A stretch of 64,000 bases of DNA, taken from Enterovibrio baiacu. GTDB lineage: Bacteria; Pseudomonadota; Gammaproteobacteria; Enterobacterales; Vibrionaceae. Shown in pieces: positions 17,018 to 24,967 of the stretch. The position numbers were made by a program, and so were the translations under genes. Within the stretch, counting starts at the first letter, position 1. Each line of letters opens with the position of its first letter. The stretch lies in contig NZ_SCHN01000015.1 in the NCBI RefSeq assembly GCF_004120195.1, positions 62,001 to 126,000 on the forward strand, given 5' to 3'. Under the pieces are notes generated by a model, which saw nothing but the letters and a program-made list of their open reading frames with translations, was not told where the DNA came from and ran no database searches.

Positions 17018-18043
17018 ATGAGTAAATTATTGGCTTGTGGTCTTGTACTTTCGATGAGTCTTGCGACCACGAATGTGATGGCAACGACGGCAGAAGAGTT
17101 AGGAAATATTGGTTCGTACGTTCAGTCGGTATTTAACCCGAATATGACGGTGACGCCAAGTCCCGCTGGCACCCTTTACAAAACCCATCAACCGCCTTCC
17201 GTGAACCAAGCAGGGGAAGCGCTCCATTATCTCGATTTTTCCGAATACGTTTACAAAGCGTTTGGTGCGCCGAGCGGCTGGACAGCAACAGAAACCATCC
17301 ACGATTCATCCATTGGCTACCATGCTGTTGTTTACACTAAGGGCAGTGACGCAATTATCGCCTTCAGAGGCAGTGAGCTTGGTACCACTGATTGGGTGAA
17401 CAACGGCATTATGGTGGAAGGACAAGTTCCTGATCAGTACCGTCGAGCGATTGAAGATGCAGGTTGGTTAGTGAACAAATACGACCAATACGATATCCAT
17501 TTCACTGGCCACAGTCTCGGTGGTGGACTTGCAACTGCAGCGGCAATTCTTACTGGCGAACACGCAACCGTGTTTGACGCTGCAGGCCTCGGTGATGCGG
17601 TGCTCGAAGAAGTGAAAGCCGCGATTCGCACATCAGGGCAAGATGACAGTGTCTGGTACAGCAACGCGCTGAATATTGATAACTTCAACCTTGAAGGCGA
17701 GATGGTGTCAGACCTTGATTACCAACAAGACGCAGATACCTTGGGTGTGGATTCGAAACTCTATGGTGATGTGTACTACCTTTCCGCAAAACGTTTTACC
17801 CCGCTTTTCTTCCTTGATACAGGACTTTCACGCCATTTCACGACGCCGCTAAAAGAAGAACTTAGATTCTTGTCGCAACCCATTTTCCGCGTTAATACCG
17901 CCGATCTCGTGAGTGTAGATAACGACATCGATGCGTTCCGTTCTCTGTTTTACATCGATTGGACGGATGACACCTTGGATCTTCTCGCATGGCAGGTTGA
18001 GTATGCCATCAACTCATTCCCAAGCTTTCTAGAAGACCTGTAG
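17018..18043 (+). CDS. secreted class 3 lipase-type alpha/beta hydrolase
   Basis: Exported lipase (341 aa). The signal peptide is MSKLLACGLVLSMSLATTNV ending near MAT. The class 3 (PF01764-type) fold is shown by IIAFRGSELGTTDWVNNG, the oxyanion-side strand typical of these lipases, and the nucleophile elbow IHFTGHSLGGGLATAAA, with Ser in GHSLG at about residue 165. A following Asp (TVFDAAGLG) and a His further on (for example HFTTPL) could complete the triad. Substrates are triacylglycerols or phospholipids. AGGAAGGGG sits 8 bases before the ATG at 17018; an upstream ATG at 17000 gives a 6-residue extension and is less likely. It is monocistronic, with a terminator at 18127. Confidence 0.9.
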   Translation: MSKLLACGLVLSMSLATTNVMATTAEELGNIGSYVQSVFNPNMTVTPSPAGTLYKTHQPPSVNQAGEALHYLDFSEYVYKAFGAPSGWTATETIHDSSIGYHAVVYTKGSDAIIAFRGSELGTTDWVNNGIMVEGQVPDQYRRAIEDAGWLVNKYDQYDIHFTGHSLGGGLATAAAILTGEHATVFDAAGLGDAVLEEVKAAIRTSGQDDSVWYSNALNIDNFNLEGEMVSDLDYQQDADTLGVDSKLYGDVYYLSAKRFTPLFFLDTGLSRHFTTPLKEELRFLSQPIFRVNTADLVSVDNDIDAFRSLFYIDWTDDTLDLLAWQVEYAINSFPSFLEDL

Positions 18044-18126
18044 TCACACATTAAGCGGAGAAGTGCTGATTTGGTATTTCTTCACGTTGTTTAAGTGTCA
18101 GTGTTCTCGTGTTTCAGTCGATTTTC

Positions 18127-18153
18127 GGGATGCAATGCGCATCCCTTTTTTTT
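18127..18153 (+). terminator. rho-independent terminator after lipase
   Basis: Stem GGGATGC/GCATCCC with an AATGC loop and eight Ts. Confidence 0.85.
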
Positions 18154-18295
18154 GCTCTAAAAATGGAAAGCGCTTTTCGCTGTCGAATTATGTGGTGTGA
18201 TGGCACGTTTGGGGTCAATAGAGTGATCGAATCCCGGTTTTTCAGGGTATTACTCGTACAGCATACGCATCATTACTCTTAGAGAATCCGTCACC

Positions 18296-18949
18296 ATGCA
18301 TTTCAATGAAAATCGTTTAAGCGCATTAGAAAGTCGCTACAAAGCTCGGCTGATTAACAGTTTATCTGGCTTTAAAAGTGCGAATCTTGTTGGCACCATC
18401 AGTGCGAATGCGCAAGCCCAAGGGATAACGAATTTAGCGATCGTGAGTTCAGTGTTCCACCTCGGCGCGAATCCGCCGCTGGTGGGCATGATCATCCGCC
18501 CGCACTCTGTCACGCGTGACACGCTAGAAAACATTGAGGCCACGGGTGTTTACACGCTCAACCAAGTCTCGTCCTCTTTTTGGAAACAGGCTCATCAAAC
18601 GTCTGCGCGCTATGATGCGGACATCTCGGAGTTTGATGTCACTGGATTGAGCGAACATTTTCGCGAGAACATCGCTGCGCCATTTGTTAAAGAAAGTGCG
18701 CTGTCCTATGCATTGAAGGTGGTTGAGATTACTACCTTAGCAGTGAATGACACCGTCATGGTCATTGGCGAAGTCACGGATATTTTTGTTGAAGACGACG
18801 CCGTGATGGAAGACGGATACATTGATATTGAAAAGCTCAATACTGTTGCGATATCAGGGCTAGATGCTTATCACGTGACGCAGCGATTAGGGCGACTGGC
18901 GTATGCAAAGCCTGATGTGCCAACGCAATGTTTGGGTGAGGATGAGTAA
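18296..18949 (+). CDS. flavin reductase family protein (FMN-binding split barrel)
   Basis: Flavin-binding protein (217 aa) of the DIM6/NTAB flavin reductase family. Motifs: NLVGTISANAQAQGITNLAI and SSVFHLGANPPLVGMIIRPH, which form the FMN-binding strands, then TRDTLENIEATGVYTLNQVS, typical of this fold. Such proteins supply reduced flavin to monooxygenases or bind FMN as their own cofactor. No partner oxygenase is adjacent. It is monocistronic, with the terminator at 18991. The exact electron acceptor cannot be told. Confidence 0.88.
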   Translation: MHFNENRLSALESRYKARLINSLSGFKSANLVGTISANAQAQGITNLAIVSSVFHLGANPPLVGMIIRPHSVTRDTLENIEATGVYTLNQVSSSFWKQAHQTSARYDADISEFDVTGLSEHFRENIAAPFVKESALSYALKVVEITTLAVNDTVMVIGEVTDIFVEDDAVMEDGYIDIEKLNTVAISGLDAYHVTQRLGRLAYAKPDVPTQCLGEDE

Positions 18950-18990
18950 TTGTCTTTTTTCGCCGTTAAACATTGCTTAGGTGATTAACA

Positions 18991-19019
18991 AAAACGCAGC
19001 CAAAGAGGCTGCGTTTTTT
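18991..19019 (+). terminator. rho-independent terminator after flavin reductase
   Basis: Stem AAAACGCAGCC/GGCTGCGTTTT with an AAAGA loop and a T-run. The A-run on the other side could also serve the convergent gene at 19070. Confidence 0.88.
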
Positions 19020-19069
19020 GTTGTCTTCACGAGGCCGCTCGTTCGCGATTCCTCATGCTATTGCTGTGA

Positions 19070-19378
19070 TTACGAGCGTTCGATGGTGCGCGTTTTTTCG
19101 ATCTTATGGCCGTCTTCATCAATCACGAAGAAATCAATGCGCTGGGTCTGTTGTGGTGACAAAGAGAAATACACAAAGCCATTCTCGTCGGTGGCTTTCG
19201 AGCCCAATGCGTTGATGGAAGTGGATACGTCATAGCCAGAAATTGGCTCACCATCTTGTGTTACTTGAACGAAAGCGCCGCCACGTACTGTGGTCACACT
19301 CAACTCTGTTGTCGGTGCCTGTGCAAAAGCAGATGAGGAAGCAAGCATCACTAAAACTGCGGTTAGTGTTTTTTTCAT
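19070..19378 (-). CDS. exported hypothetical protein (102 aa)
   Basis: Small periplasmic protein. The signal peptide MKKTLTAVLVMLASSSAFA is followed by a strand-rich domain (TELSVTTVRGGAFVQVTQDG, DENGFVYFSLSPQQTQRIDF) that looks like an Ig-like or transthyretin-like fold. The ATG at 19378 has GGAGA upstream; the frame is open further but without a start supported by a ribosome site. It is convergent with the flavin reductase gene. Function unknown. Confidence 0.82.
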   Translation of the reverse strand: MKKTLTAVLVMLASSSAFAQAPTTELSVTTVRGGAFVQVTQDGEPISGYDVSTSINALGSKATDENGFVYFSLSPQQTQRIDFFVIDEDGHKIEKTRTIERS

Positions 19379-19672
19379 TGTTATCTCCAACGTTTCATTA
19401 TTATTGAGAACGAAATCACCATAACAACGGAGGTTGGTTGCGAAAAGCGATAGTTGAGCTGTGTTCAGGCGTGATTCAGCGAGTGCTAACACATTGAGCT
19501 TTACCTGAATATTGACTGAATCAACCACGCGAAATTTCACTCCCTCAGCGAATACATTCTTTCTTGTTGAGCAACAATGGGCCGCTTAACTGTCCATTAT
19601 GTGCGTGGCGTTTAACGACAAAAGAGAATTCTCACCGTGAAGACATAACGCGGCCACGGCAAAACATACAGT

Positions 19673-19730
19673 TATACCCAAACAACCTGAAGATGCTCGA
19701 TTTCAGAGGCCATCAGGTCGTTTGGGTATA
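19673..19730. repeat. short TATACCCAAACAA inverted-repeat element (copy B)
   Basis: A 58-base element bounded by TATACCCAAACAACCTGAAG and CAGGTCGTTTGGGTATA. It has the same terminal repeat as the MITE at 54647-54912 but no internal region. It lies 30 bases before the next gene. Confidence 0.82.
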
Positions 19731-19759
19731 GAGGTAAACTCACATTGGCAGGGTATTGA

Positions 19760-20215
19760 ATGACAAACTGGCCAGAACCAAGAGACATCGTAAGAACGGG
19801 AAATTTTCCGTATGTGTTTAAGATTGATAAAGACTTTGAATACGCGTCAGGTTGGAAGCTCGACCAACCTTTTGATTCTCAGTGGCTGGCGATCTCTATA
19901 GACGGCACTATCACCGTCAAAGCGAACGAAACGGGATATGCTTGGGATGGATGCACACCCAAATGGAGTGTGCTCAATCTTGTGATCATTGGAACGCCAG
20001 ATGGGCATATTGATTATCGCACCATGAAGCCCTTCTGCTTTTACGCTTCTTTGGTTCATGACGCGCTTTATCAATATTTAGATTCCGTGCCCGTGCCTAA
20101 AAAAGACATCGATCTGCTGTTTTTGGACATGTTGGGAGATTTTAAACTTCGCAAGCTCTACCACTTCTTTGTAAAGCATGTTGGCGGGCGAGGGGTTATT
20201 CAGCGCGGCCTTTGA
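19760..20215 (+). CDS. hypothetical protein, DUF1353-like (151 aa)
   Basis: Soluble protein of unknown function. ANETGYAWDGCTPKWS followed by FYASLVHDALYQYLD resembles the DUF1353 pattern, in which a WDG-type motif and a VHDxLY helix occur together; this is a weak match from memory. The C-terminus is basic (HFFVKHVGGRGVIQRGL). A ribosome site GCAGGGTATTGA precedes the ATG. The last 16 bases overlap the convergent acetyltransferase gene. DUF1353 members occur in phages and in chromosomes, but no other phage gene is seen here. Confidence 0.7.
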   Translation: MTNWPEPRDIVRTGNFPYVFKIDKDFEYASGWKLDQPFDSQWLAISIDGTITVKANETGYAWDGCTPKWSVLNLVIIGTPDGHIDYRTMKPFCFYASLVHDALYQYLDSVPVPKKDIDLLFLDMLGDFKLRKLYHFFVKHVGGRGVIQRGL

Positions 20216-20634
20216 GGTTTCAAACGCTTTTGATAGAAAATTTTATCAATGCCGCGCATGGGGTAATCGTTGTATCTGCCCGTTTGTCGAAACCCAAGGT
20301 TTTCATAAAAGGTGGGGGCTTGGAAAGAATAGGTGTCGATAAACAGATTCAGAATGTCTCTTTGTTTTGCTTCTTCTTCAACGCGTTCGATGAGTTGGCG
20401 GCCAAAGCCCTGTCGTCTCATGCTCTCATCTAACCACAGGTAGCGAATGTGCATAGAGGTGAAAAATTGTTGGCCCGTTAAGCCGCCCACGATTCGATGC
20501 TCTTCATCGTAAATAAATAGGCCAAAACTGTTTTCGTTCGGCGTAGGAAAGTGCTCCCGATTAAAACCTACTAATCCTTGATAGATGGTTGATACATCAT
20601 CCTTTGATGGTGCCAATGTGAATGTGAAGTCCAA
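20200..20634 (-). CDS. GNAT family N-acetyltransferase
   Basis: Acetyl-CoA-dependent N-acetyltransferase (144 aa). Motif A is seen as YLWLDESMRRQGFGRQLIER (the RxxGxG/A acetyl-CoA loop), and the C-terminal part LFIDTYSFQAPTFYENLGFR is the usual motif B with FYENLGF. The acceptor is unknown. Translation starts at TTG (20634) with AGGGGG five bases upstream. The 3' end overlaps the convergent 19760 gene by 16 bases. Confidence 0.9.
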   Translation of the reverse strand: MDFTFTLAPSKDDVSTIYQGLVGFNREHFPTPNENSFGLFIYDEEHRIVGGLTGQQFFTSMHIRYLWLDESMRRQGFGRQLIERVEEEAKQRDILNLFIDTYSFQAPTFYENLGFRQTGRYNDYPMRGIDKIFYQKRLKPQRPR

Positions 20635-20961
20635 TTTTTCCCCCTCGAGCGGTTTCGATCCTTATGTGCCAGCAATGCTTGGCGTTTTTCTTTTTATATG
20701 CGCTGTGTTTTCTAAGTGATTGGTGACTAAGTGTGAATCGGTGCATTTGCACTAAATTGAGTTTACGAATCGCGTACTAAATAGCTCACGAAATTCATGA
20801 GAATACATACGCTGTATTGAAAAAGAGTCACGTTCTCATTAGTGATATTTGACGGGAATTCTTGCCGAAATGGGTAACATACACCTCCGACCACATAATT
20901 ATGCAGTGAGAAAAATAGTACGATCGTGCTATAACTTAATTCAGTCGTATGGGCAGTTGAA
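20635..20961. other. divergent intergenic region with TetR operator
   Basis: About 330 bases between the acetyltransferase start and the tetR start. The only clear element is the palindrome at 20915-20932. The rest is AT-rich with no gene. Confidence 0.5.
20915..20932. promoter_or_regulatory. palindromic operator before tetR
   Basis: ATAGTACGATCGTGCTAT, symmetric except one base pair, 30 bases before the TetR start. A related site precedes the hydrolase gene, so it is likely the autoregulatory operator of this TetR protein. Confidence 0.7.
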
Positions 20962-21564
20962 ATGATGAACAAGAAAAAACAAACGCGAGAGCAAATTCTA
21001 ATGGCTGGCTTTGAGATGGCAAGCCTTGAAGGGCTTGAAAGTTTGACAATTGGCGAACTTGCAAAGCGCGTTGGCATGTCAAAGAGTGGTTTGTTTGCGC
21101 ATTTTAACTCTCGCACCAATTTACAAGCGGCCGTGGTTTCTTATGCAGGTGAACGCTTTGCTGAGCGTGTGATTGCTCCGTGTCGCGAAGCATCACATAA
21201 CAGCTACGAAGCTAAGCTGCGTCATATGCTGGATAATTGGCTGACCTGGAACAGTTCGTTTCAAGGAAGCTGTATGTTTCTGGACGCATGGCGTGACGGC
21301 CACGCTGACGATGACCCAATGCAAATGATGTTAGAAGTCATCACCAAACGTTGGTTAGATTACCTCAACATTCAGTTTGAAAAAGGCATAGAGGCGAAAG
21401 AGTTTCGCGCAGATCTGGATTGCTGGCAGACCGTTTACGAGATGTACGGTTTGTATTTGAGCAGCCATCTGTTTCGCACCTTATCGCTTGAAACGCAAGG
21501 CGCACTCAAGTTTTGGAAGGGCATAGACGATCTCTTTGTTCGGATTCGATATACCGAAAGTTGA
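20962..21564 (+). CDS. TetR family transcriptional regulator
   Basis: TetR regulator (200 aa). The HTH at about residues 10-50 reads REQILMAGFEMASLEGLESL then IGELAKRVGMSKSGLFAHFN. The C-terminal domain is of the type with a conserved Cys (SFQGSCMFLDAWRDGHADDD), seen in regulators next to hydrolases. It is followed 107 bases later by an alpha/beta hydrolase gene with a matching half-palindrome in its promoter, so it probably represses itself and the hydrolase. The ligand is unknown, possibly an ester or fatty-acyl compound, which is inference. Confidence 0.9.
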   Translation: MMNKKKQTREQILMAGFEMASLEGLESLTIGELAKRVGMSKSGLFAHFNSRTNLQAAVVSYAGERFAERVIAPCREASHNSYEAKLRHMLDNWLTWNSSFQGSCMFLDAWRDGHADDDPMQMMLEVITKRWLDYLNIQFEKGIEAKEFRADLDCWQTVYEMYGLYLSSHLFRTLSLETQGALKFWKGIDDLFVRIRYTES

Positions 21565-21636
21565 TGGCAGTGAACTGACTGAAAGCGCGCACTAATACGG
21601 AAACGTCTTATAAAAGCCGTTTATGTTTATTTAGAA

Positions 21637-21654
21637 ATAGCACGGTCGTTCGAT
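21637..21654. promoter_or_regulatory. second TetR operator-like site before the hydrolase
   Basis: ATAGCACGGTCGTTCGAT shares the TAG-ACG-CGT frame of the operator at 20915-20932. It is less symmetric, and lies 17 bases upstream of the hydrolase ATG. Confidence 0.5.
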
Positions 21655-21670
21655 AAAAAGGGAGTAGACA

Positions 21671-22519
21671 ATGAGTAGCAAAATCTACTTTGGACAGAAA
21701 AAAGGGTTTAGCTTTCGCCGCAGTGCATTAAGCGTTGCAACGCGGTTTCATCATAGCGTAGCCCCTAAACATGCGCTCAAAACGGCACGTCGCTTGTTTC
21801 TCACTCCGGCAAAAATGAAAGACATCAACCCAACGCCAGAAGGCATGGTGGTTGAAGCTATCGATACCCAAGAAGGTAAAATGATGTCTTATCAACTGGG
21901 CTCAGGGCCGACTTGGGTTCTCACACATGGCTGGTCTGGCTCTGCGAATCAGTTTTTTCCTTTGATGGAACACATCGCGGCGGCGGGGTATACCGCGCTG
22001 GCGTATGATCATCCTGCTCACGGTAAAAGTGAAGGGAAAGAAGGCAGCATTCCGGCGTTCCTTTTTGCATTGGATGGCATCTTAAACCGACAAGCACAGA
22101 TTGAAGGCGTCATTGCGCACTCGATGGGCGGTGCAACCTTACTGGAAAGCGAACACCCATGCTTGCAACATAAACCGATTATTTTGGTTGCTCCGGTACT
22201 GAAATATTGGGAAAACCTGTTCGGCACTGTTGAAGCATCGGGCTATTCCATGAAGTTGTTTCGTGAAGTCATTGACGATGTTGGTCGTCAGTACAATTTC
22301 ACCGTGGATGAGATTGACCCGTTTACCAAGCTACAACACCGTGGAGCGCCTGTGGTGATTGTCCACGATAAAGGGGATCGCTTCGCGCCGTTTGCAGTGT
22401 CTGAAGAAGCCAATCGTTTTGACCATGTTTCGCTCGTCGCTACCGAAGGATTAGGACATGGCCGCGTATTAAAAAGCGATCCGTTAAAAGAAGCATTTAA
22501 CGCGTTAATCAATCGCTAA
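21671..22519 (+). CDS. alpha/beta hydrolase
   Basis: Serine hydrolase (282 aa). Motifs: oxyanion loop WVLTHGWSGSANQFF; catalytic Ser in the elbow VIAHSMGGATLLE near residue 153; acidic residue in VVIVHDKGDRFAP; catalytic His in TEGLGHGRVLKSD. The triad is therefore complete. Substrate unknown; esterase or lipase-like. The N-terminal 45 residues are basic and variable. GGGAG precedes the ATG. It is probably co-transcribed with the MAPEG gene 76 bases downstream, although a 12-bp hairpin at 22532 lies between. Regulation is likely by the upstream TetR protein. Confidence 0.92.
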   Translation: MSSKIYFGQKKGFSFRRSALSVATRFHHSVAPKHALKTARRLFLTPAKMKDINPTPEGMVVEAIDTQEGKMMSYQLGSGPTWVLTHGWSGSANQFFPLMEHIAAAGYTALAYDHPAHGKSEGKEGSIPAFLFALDGILNRQAQIEGVIAHSMGGATLLESEHPCLQHKPIILVAPVLKYWENLFGTVEASGYSMKLFREVIDDVGRQYNFTVDEIDPFTKLQHRGAPVVIVHDKGDRFAPFAVSEEANRFDHVSLVATEGLGHGRVLKSDPLKEAFNALINR

Positions 22520-22531
22520 TGATGCATTCCG

Positions 22532-22558
22532 CCCTTCACTGACAATGTCAGTGAAGGG
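22532..22558. terminator. strong hairpin between hydrolase and MAPEG genes
   Basis: Perfect 12-bp stem CCCTTCACTGAC/GTCAGTGAAGGG with a 3-base AAT loop but no T-run. It may attenuate, or stabilise mRNA ends, rather than terminate. Confidence 0.5.
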
Positions 22559-22595
22559 TCGTCATCAAGGAAGATAGACCCTAGAAAGGAAAACA

Positions 22596-22982
22596 ATGAT
22601 TACACCGATTTACGCTGCACTATTGGCATTGCTGTTTCTTTATCTCTCATTTCGCACCATTGGCGTGCGTCGCGCCTTAAAGGTGGGGATTGGTGACGGG
22701 GGCGACAAAGCGCTATCTCGCGCCATGCGTGTTCACGCTAACTTCGCTGAATATGTGCCCCTTATTCTGTTACTGCTTCTGATGTTGGAACTGCAATTGG
22801 CGGGCGGCGCTTCTTTGATCTTGCATGTGCTTGGTCTGGCGTTGGTTATTGGGCGCTGCGCGCATGCGTACGGCGTAAGCCAACCAAAAGAAGTGCTTCA
22901 CTTTCGAAAAGTGGGGATGGTGCTGACCTTCTTGGTACTCTTGATTGCGTCGCTTTGGAACCTTGTTCTCGCCGTATTTTGA
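22596..22982 (+). CDS. MAPEG family membrane protein (YecN-like)
   Basis: Four-helix membrane protein (128 aa) of the MAPEG family (glutathione S-transferase or peroxidase-like). The family pattern is GIGDGGDKALSRAMRVHANF followed by AEYVPLILLLL, which resembles the RAxxNHxE-type glutathione-site motif, with helices at about 2-20, 55-75, 77-95 and 105-125. Possible role in detoxification of lipophilic electrophiles. AAGGAAAACA precedes the ATG. It lies downstream of a TetR-controlled hydrolase. Confidence 0.9.
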   Translation: MITPIYAALLALLFLYLSFRTIGVRRALKVGIGDGGDKALSRAMRVHANFAEYVPLILLLLLMLELQLAGGASLILHVLGLALVIGRCAHAYGVSQPKEVLHFRKVGMVLTFLVLLIASLWNLVLAVF

Positions 22983-23074
22983 GATTGAAAATAGTGAGTG
23001 TGTAGCGTTAGTTTCACCGTGTATGAATGTGGTATGCTCCGCGCGTATTTATTGATGTTAGGTAGGGGAATCTT

Positions 23075-23548
23075 TTGAAGAAAATCGCTGTTTTTGCCGA
23101 TGTACAAAACGTGTATTACACCACTCGGCAGGCGTATGGTCGTCAATTCAACTACCGAGGTTTGTGGAAAAAGCTGGAAGGCATGGGCGAGGTCGTTTCA
23201 GCGACTGCTTATGCGATCCGTCGCGATGATGATCAGCAAATCAAGTTCCAAGATGCACTGCGTCATATTGGATTTGATGTGAAGCTGAAGCCTTACATAC
23301 AACGCAGCGACGGCAGTACAAAAGGCGACTGGGATGTTGGCATCGCGATCGATGTACTTGATGCAGCACCTTACGTTGACATGGTTGTGCTTCTTTCTGG
23401 CGACGGTGATTTCGACTTGTTGATGGAAAAGGTGAAGACAGGTTATGGCAAAGAATCTGTCGTTTTTGGCGTGCCAATGCTGACGGCGAATTCTCTGGTG
23501 AACAGTGTTGATCGCTTCATTCCCATCGAAGAAGACATGCTGCTCTAG
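23075..23548 (+). CDS. NYN/LabA-like PIN-fold protein
   Basis: NYN domain protein (157 aa), a PIN-like ribonuclease fold. The acidic active-site residues are visible: FADVQNVYY (first Asp and Asn), DWDVGIAIDVLDA and LLSGDGDFDLLMEKVK (SGDGDF motif). The members are predicted metal-dependent RNases acting on tRNA, mRNA or other RNA; LabA-type proteins belong here. Translation starts at TTG (23075) with TAGGGGAA upstream. Full-length single domain, monocistronic, with a terminator at 23581. Confidence 0.92.
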   Translation: MKKIAVFADVQNVYYTTRQAYGRQFNYRGLWKKLEGMGEVVSATAYAIRRDDDQQIKFQDALRHIGFDVKLKPYIQRSDGSTKGDWDVGIAIDVLDAAPYVDMVVLLSGDGDFDLLMEKVKTGYGKESVVFGVPMLTANSLVNSVDRFIPIEEDMLL

Positions 23549-23580
23549 CGCCATTGCTGGTGAGTATCGTTGACATAATA

Positions 23581-23603
23581 AAAGAGCCCGAAGGCTCTTT
23601 TTT
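23581..23603. terminator. terminator between convergent NYN and tldE genes
   Basis: AAAGAGCC/GGCTCTTT stem, CGAA loop, then TTT. It is AT-flanked on both sides, so it could act in both directions. Confidence 0.85.
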
Positions 23604-23623
23604 GTTTATGTGCTGAATGCCGT

Positions 23624-24967
23624 CTATTTGCCAGCAATGTTCAGTCGCGCAAAGCGAATTAATGGCGAGAAGAAATGGCCGTCATAGTTCGGAACAACTG
23701 TGTTTCCAACCGCGTCGATTTCTTTGATCATGGTATAGAAATTACCTGCAACGGTAATGCCGCGAACAGGTTTGAGGCGCTTACCATCACGACACAAGAA
23801 ACCGCTCGCACCAAATGAGAACTCACCGCTGATCGCGTCAGCACCAGAATGCACGCCCTGAAGCTCGACAAGCTCGAGGTATTCACCCGCAGTGACTTCC
23901 GCTTCGCTGCTTTTTCCTGCACCAATCACATCATGGCGCGAGGTAACGCTGAGCGTGCCTTTTGCCGAACGCCCAGCATTCGCAGTCGGTGCGACGCCAA
24001 AGTGTGCCGCTGTAGCCGAGTTATGGAGTAAGCCAACGAGCTTGCCATCTTCAATCAAAGACGTATCACCCGTGGCAAAACCTTCACCATCCCACGCTTT
24101 AATGGCGTGACCACCCGGCATATAGGCAACGTCTTTGAACGTAAGCAGTGGGCTGGCGACTTGCTCACCCACTTTTTCACGCCAAGGGTTAATGCCGCGT
24201 TTAGCCGATTCACCAGAGAAGCAGCTGCCAAACGCGCCAAGCACTTCATTCAATGCATTTTGTTCAAAGATCACCGAGTACTGGCCTGTCGCGATAGGTT
24301 CACCTTCCAACAAGGCTTCTGCCATGTTGTAGGCATCTCGGATCACGCGATCGGCTTCTAGACCATCGAAGGTACGTGCGACCGATGCCGCGACGTGCAT
24401 GGCTTGCTTTTCGTTGTGATCAAGCAGTGCGGCAGTGTAACAACTCAAGGTGCGTTCTTGGTGTGAACAGCGGGTGCCAAGTGTATTCCCTAACAACAGA
24501 ATGGAACTGCTTTCGCTGTAGCCATTGTAAGGTGCAGATTTCGCCAACGGCTTTTCACGGATCTGGCTTTCAAGCGACAAGGCCAGTTCAATTTTCTGCT
24601 CTGGCGTGGCGTTGTCTTGCTGGTAAATCTCAGGTTGCTCAGTACGCAGAGTTAACCCTTCAGCGCGGATTTTTTGAAACGCATCTTTCTTGGTGTAACT
24701 CGCATTCGTCAGCGCTTGGTTCACCATTTGCGAAAGGCTTTCTGGCTCTAGAGACTCCGAGTAGCTAATCGCAACGTGCTCGTCTTTAATCACGCGCACG
24801 CCAATCACTTGGCTGGCTGTTACCTTGTATTCAGATAATTCACCTTGGTCTGATTTCAAGCTGAAACTTTCGCTACTCGAAGCAATGACATCTGCTGTAG
24901 CGCCTTGCTTGGTGGCAAGCTCAAGGACTTGCTCTAGGGCATTTTCTAGGTTGTTCAGTTCACTCAT
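23624..24967 (-). CDS. TldE/PmbA-like subunit of a TldD/TldE protease
   Basis: Metalloprotease-family protein (447 aa) of the TldD/PmbA superfamily, the non-catalytic E-type subunit: it has no HExxxH. Recognisable segments are LGNTLGTRCSHQERTLSCYT, NALNEVLGAFGSCFSGESAK, HSGADAISGEFSFGASGFLC and VRGITVAGNFYTMIKEIDAV, the last matching the ITIAGN motif of PmbA. Sequence is well away from E. coli PmbA, so this looks like a second, paralogous pair. Its ATG overlaps the tldD-like stop codon in TAATG, so translation is coupled. TldD/TldE dimers degrade unfolded peptides and remove leaders from some ribosomal peptides; no precursor peptide was found next to it. Confidence 0.92.
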   Translation of the reverse strand: MSELNNLENALEQVLELATKQGATADVIASSSESFSLKSDQGELSEYKVTASQVIGVRVIKDEHVAISYSESLEPESLSQMVNQALTNASYTKKDAFQKIRAEGLTLRTEQPEIYQQDNATPEQKIELALSLESQIREKPLAKSAPYNGYSESSSILLLGNTLGTRCSHQERTLSCYTAALLDHNEKQAMHVAASVARTFDGLEADRVIRDAYNMAEALLEGEPIATGQYSVIFEQNALNEVLGAFGSCFSGESAKRGINPWREKVGEQVASPLLTFKDVAYMPGGHAIKAWDGEGFATGDTSLIEDGKLVGLLHNSATAAHFGVAPTANAGRSAKGTLSVTSRHDVIGAGKSSEAEVTAGEYLELVELQGVHSGADAISGEFSFGASGFLCRDGKRLKPVRGITVAGNFYTMIKEIDAVGNTVVPNYDGHFFSPLIRFARLNIAGK

